NCBI GenBank assembly: GCA_035762175.1
Contig: DASTPP010000263.1
Coordinates: 1-5,789 of the forward strand
Source of the DNA: DASTPP01 sp035762175
GTDB taxonomy: Bacteria; Myxococcota_A; Polyangia; Polyangiales; Polyangiaceae
Direction of reading: 5' to 3'
DNA: 5,789 nt
Shown here: piece after piece, positions 4,379 to 5,789 of the stretch
Position numbering within the stretch: the first letter of the stretch is position 1
How the letters are laid out: each line of letters begins with the position of its first letter
The notes under the pieces: generated by a model
What the model saw: only the letters and a program-made list of their open reading frames with translations
Databases searched by the model: none
What the model was told of the DNA's origin: nothing
Made by a program: the position numbers and the translations under genes

Positions 4379-5314
4379 TCACCGGCCCGAGTCGCGCTCG
4401 CCGCCCCGGCCCGAGCGGAGCTGGTGCGAGAGGCTCAGCTCGAGCCGGCTCTGCACGAGCCGGAGCACGCTGTCGACCTCGTCGAGGCCGACGCGCAGGC
4501 TCTGCCGCAGGCGCGCGCGCATGCCCGACAAGAGCTGCTTTCGCGCCGCCTCGAGCCAGCGGTTGACCGTCACCCGGTGCACCTTGTACGTGAGCGCGAG
4601 CTCTTCGCTCGAGAGTCCCTCGACGTAGCGGTAGCGCAAGAGCGCGCGCTCGCGGCCCGAGAGCGCCGCCAGGCTCTCTTCGAAGGCGCGGCGCACGGGC
4701 GCGCGGTACATCGCTTTCAGGTAATCGAGCTCGCCGTCGCCCGCGCCCCCCGCCCCCTCGTCGGCGAGCGCCGTCGCCGCCGCCTCGTCGACCGGCCGCT
4801 CGGACGCAACCCGCCGCCCGAGCCGCAGCGCCTCGCGCGCGGCGACCACGGCCACCCACGCGCGCAGGCCGCCCCGCCCCCCGTAGCGCTCGATCTTCTT
4901 GCCCGCCCCCGTCTCGGCCACGAAGAGCGCGGCCTGCACCGTTTGCCAGAGCTCGTCGGCGGCCGCGCCGCTCGGGTCGAAGCGCCGCGCGACGGCCGCC
5001 ACGTCGCCCGCGGCGAGCTCGGCGAAGGCGACGAGCGCCCGCGCCTCTTCGCGCGCGCAGGCGCAGGCCAGGTAGAGGTCGGGCGCGCGCACCTGCGCGA
5101 GCGCCTGCTCGAGCGGCAGGCCCTCGGGCAGCCGCCCGGCGAGGTAGGGGGCGAAGGCGCCCCAAGGGGTCTGCAGCCCCGGGAAGGCCGCGCGCGCCTC
5201 CGCCCAGAGCGCCTCGAGCGCGCGCTCGAGCGCCTCGCCCCCGCCGCCCGCCGGCGCGAGCCCCGGGGCCAGGCCGGCGCAGAAGGCCGGGGCGAGGGGG
5301 CCTTCGCTCGCCAT
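4379..5314 (-). CDS. ECF-like RNA polymerase sigma factor with long extensions
   Basis: Probable sigma-70 family (ECF-type) sigma factor that directs RNA polymerase to a dedicated promoter set; cytoplasmic. 311 residues, against about 170-220 for ordinary ECF factors. Region 2 is recognisable at about 79-165: D-E-L-W-Q-T-V-Q-A-A-L-F (120-131) aligns with the polymerase-binding 2.2 helix and G-G-L-R-A-W-V-A-V-V-A-A-R-E-A (148-162) with the promoter-melting part. Region 4 is clear at 211-261: L-S-G-R-E-R-A-L-L-R-Y-R-Y-V-E-G-L-S-S-E-E-L-A, then the helix-turn-helix ending T-V-N-R-W-L-E-A-A-R-K-Q-L. An N-terminal Ala/Pro/Leu-rich extension (1-75) and a C-terminal tail (265-311) flank these. The ATG at 5312-5314 shares one base with the TGA of the upstream gene (TGATG) and lacks a good Shine-Dalgarno, so translation is likely coupled. 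The overlapping long frame shared with hsp20 is a GC-skew artefact. Confidence 0.82.
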   Translation of the reverse strand: MASEGPLAPAFCAGLAPGLAPAGGGGEALERALEALWAEARAAFPGLQTPWGAFAPYLAGRLPEGLPLEQALAQVRAPDLYLACACAREEARALVAFAELAAGDVAAVARRFDPSGAAADELWQTVQAALFVAETGAGKKIERYGGRGGLRAWVAVVAAREALRLGRRVASERPVDEAAATALADEGAGGAGDGELDYLKAMYRAPVRRAFEESLAALSGRERALLRYRYVEGLSSEELALTYKVHRVTVNRWLEAARKQLLSGMRARLRQSLRVGLDEVDSVLRLVQSRLELSLSHQLRSGRGGERDSGR

Positions 5315-5789
5315 CAGAACGCACCGACGAGGCTCGCCCCGCGCGGGCCGGGCACGAGCACGAGCGAGGCGCGCGCGGGCGCCGCGGCGGGGGCCGGCGA
5401 GGGCGAAGGCGAAGACCGCAGCGTGACGTAGAGCCCGACCCCCAGCGTCACGAGGCCGAGCGCGGCGCTCACGTTGGCGATCGTGGCGCTGTCGCGCGCC
5501 GACTCGTTGCGCCGCACGCCCTCTTCGTCGGCGCAGGGGCTCGTGGGGCAGCGCTCGCGCGCCGCGTCGCTCTCGACCTTGACGCGGTAGCCATAATAGA
5601 GCGCGACGCCGAGCAGCGCCGAGCCGACGCCGATGCCCCCGTAGCCGAGCGCGCGCTGCCCCGACGAGGGCCCCTCGGGCGCGGCCGGCGCGCGCGGCCC
5701 CGGCGAGGCCGGAGCGGGCGGCGCGGCGGGCGGCGGCGCGGGCGGCGCGGCGGCGGCCGGCGGCGGGGTCGGGGCGGGCGGCGCGGGCG
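5314..5789 (-). CDS. C-terminal part of a two-helix membrane protein (5' end outside window)
   Basis: The reading frame is open to the right edge with no start, so only the last 157 residues are seen. In order: a Pro/Ala linker (visible residues 1-45), a first hydrophobic segment (about 48-69, rich in Gly, Leu, Val, Tyr), a polar loop with paired cysteines C-P-T-S-P-C (80-85), a second hydrophobic segment (about 101-124), another Pro/Ala stretch, and a tail ending L-V-L-V-P-G-P-R-G-A-S-L-V-G-A-F. This layout is familiar from the C-termini of myxobacterial envelope proteins whose N-terminal part carries TPR or PEGA-like repeats; that comparison is from memory and the N-terminal part cannot be checked here. 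The GTG at 5515-5517 would give a 67-residue product, but it lies inside the continuous frame and cuts the Cys loop. The stop overlaps the sigma-factor start by one base, suggesting the pair works together, perhaps sensor and sigma factor. Confidence 0.75.
   Translation of the reverse strand, partial: PAPPAPTPPPAAAAPPAPPPAAPPAPASPGPRAPAAPEGPSSGQRALGYGGIGVGSALLGVALYYGYRVKVESDAARERCPTSPCADEEGVRRNESARDSATIANVSAALGLVTLGVGLYVTLRSSPSPSPAPAAAPARASLVLVPGPRGASLVGAF

Noticed and set aside
3528..5324. A 598-codon minus-strand open frame spanning hsp20, the leader and the whole sigma gene.
   Set aside because: Only its last 175 codons resemble a protein (Hsp20). The upstream part is Arg/Ala/Gly-rich out-of-frame reading of the sigma gene, kept open by scarcity of A/T-rich stops.

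Overview
The window is extremely GC-rich (mostly G/C, near-saturated third codon positions). Its style points to a myxobacterium, most likely of the Polyangiales/Sorangiineae type: a Gly-rich lipoprotein with an N-P-Q-P-E-P-P stretch after the lipidated Cys, a secreted protein with a low-complexity Lys/Gly tail, an ECF-like sigma factor with long extensions, and a C-terminal fragment with two membrane segments, a two-Cys loop and a Pro/Ala linker. This assignment rests on sequence style only; no search was run.

Layout, left to right. Positions 1-247 hold no convincing gene but carry strong inverted repeats, two of which lie just 3' of the lipoprotein gene on the minus strand. 248-760 (-) encodes a 170-residue lipoprotein that is almost all Gly-rich linker. 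932 to about 1314 (+) is the 3' remnant of a matrixin-type zinc metalloprotease with a recognisable but damaged zinc motif; it is the only plus-strand coding trace with a recognisable family. 1356-2309 (-) encodes a secreted protein of unknown function. 2498-3274 (-) encodes exodeoxyribonuclease III (xthA), complete with its catalytic residues. 3528-4055 (-) encodes an Hsp20 small heat-shock protein. A 323-base gap (4056-4378) before hsp20 holds a candidate promoter, a 19-bp perfect palindrome and a 14-bp perfect inverted repeat. 4379-5314 (-) encodes an ECF-like sigma factor, and 5314-5789 (-) is the 3' end of a membrane protein gene running off the right edge, joined to the sigma gene by a TGATG overlap.

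All intact genes are on the minus strand. The membrane protein and sigma factor are almost certainly co-translated, suggesting a membrane-sensor or envelope-stress module. hsp20 follows it after its own regulatory-looking gap and may be a target or a read-through partner; this is inference. xthA (abasic-site repair) follows hsp20 after 253 bases and has its own perfect Shine-Dalgarno, so a shared stress theme is possible but not shown. The left third looks like a decaying accessory region: a broken protease, a lipoprotein without a visible functional domain, and simple repeats.
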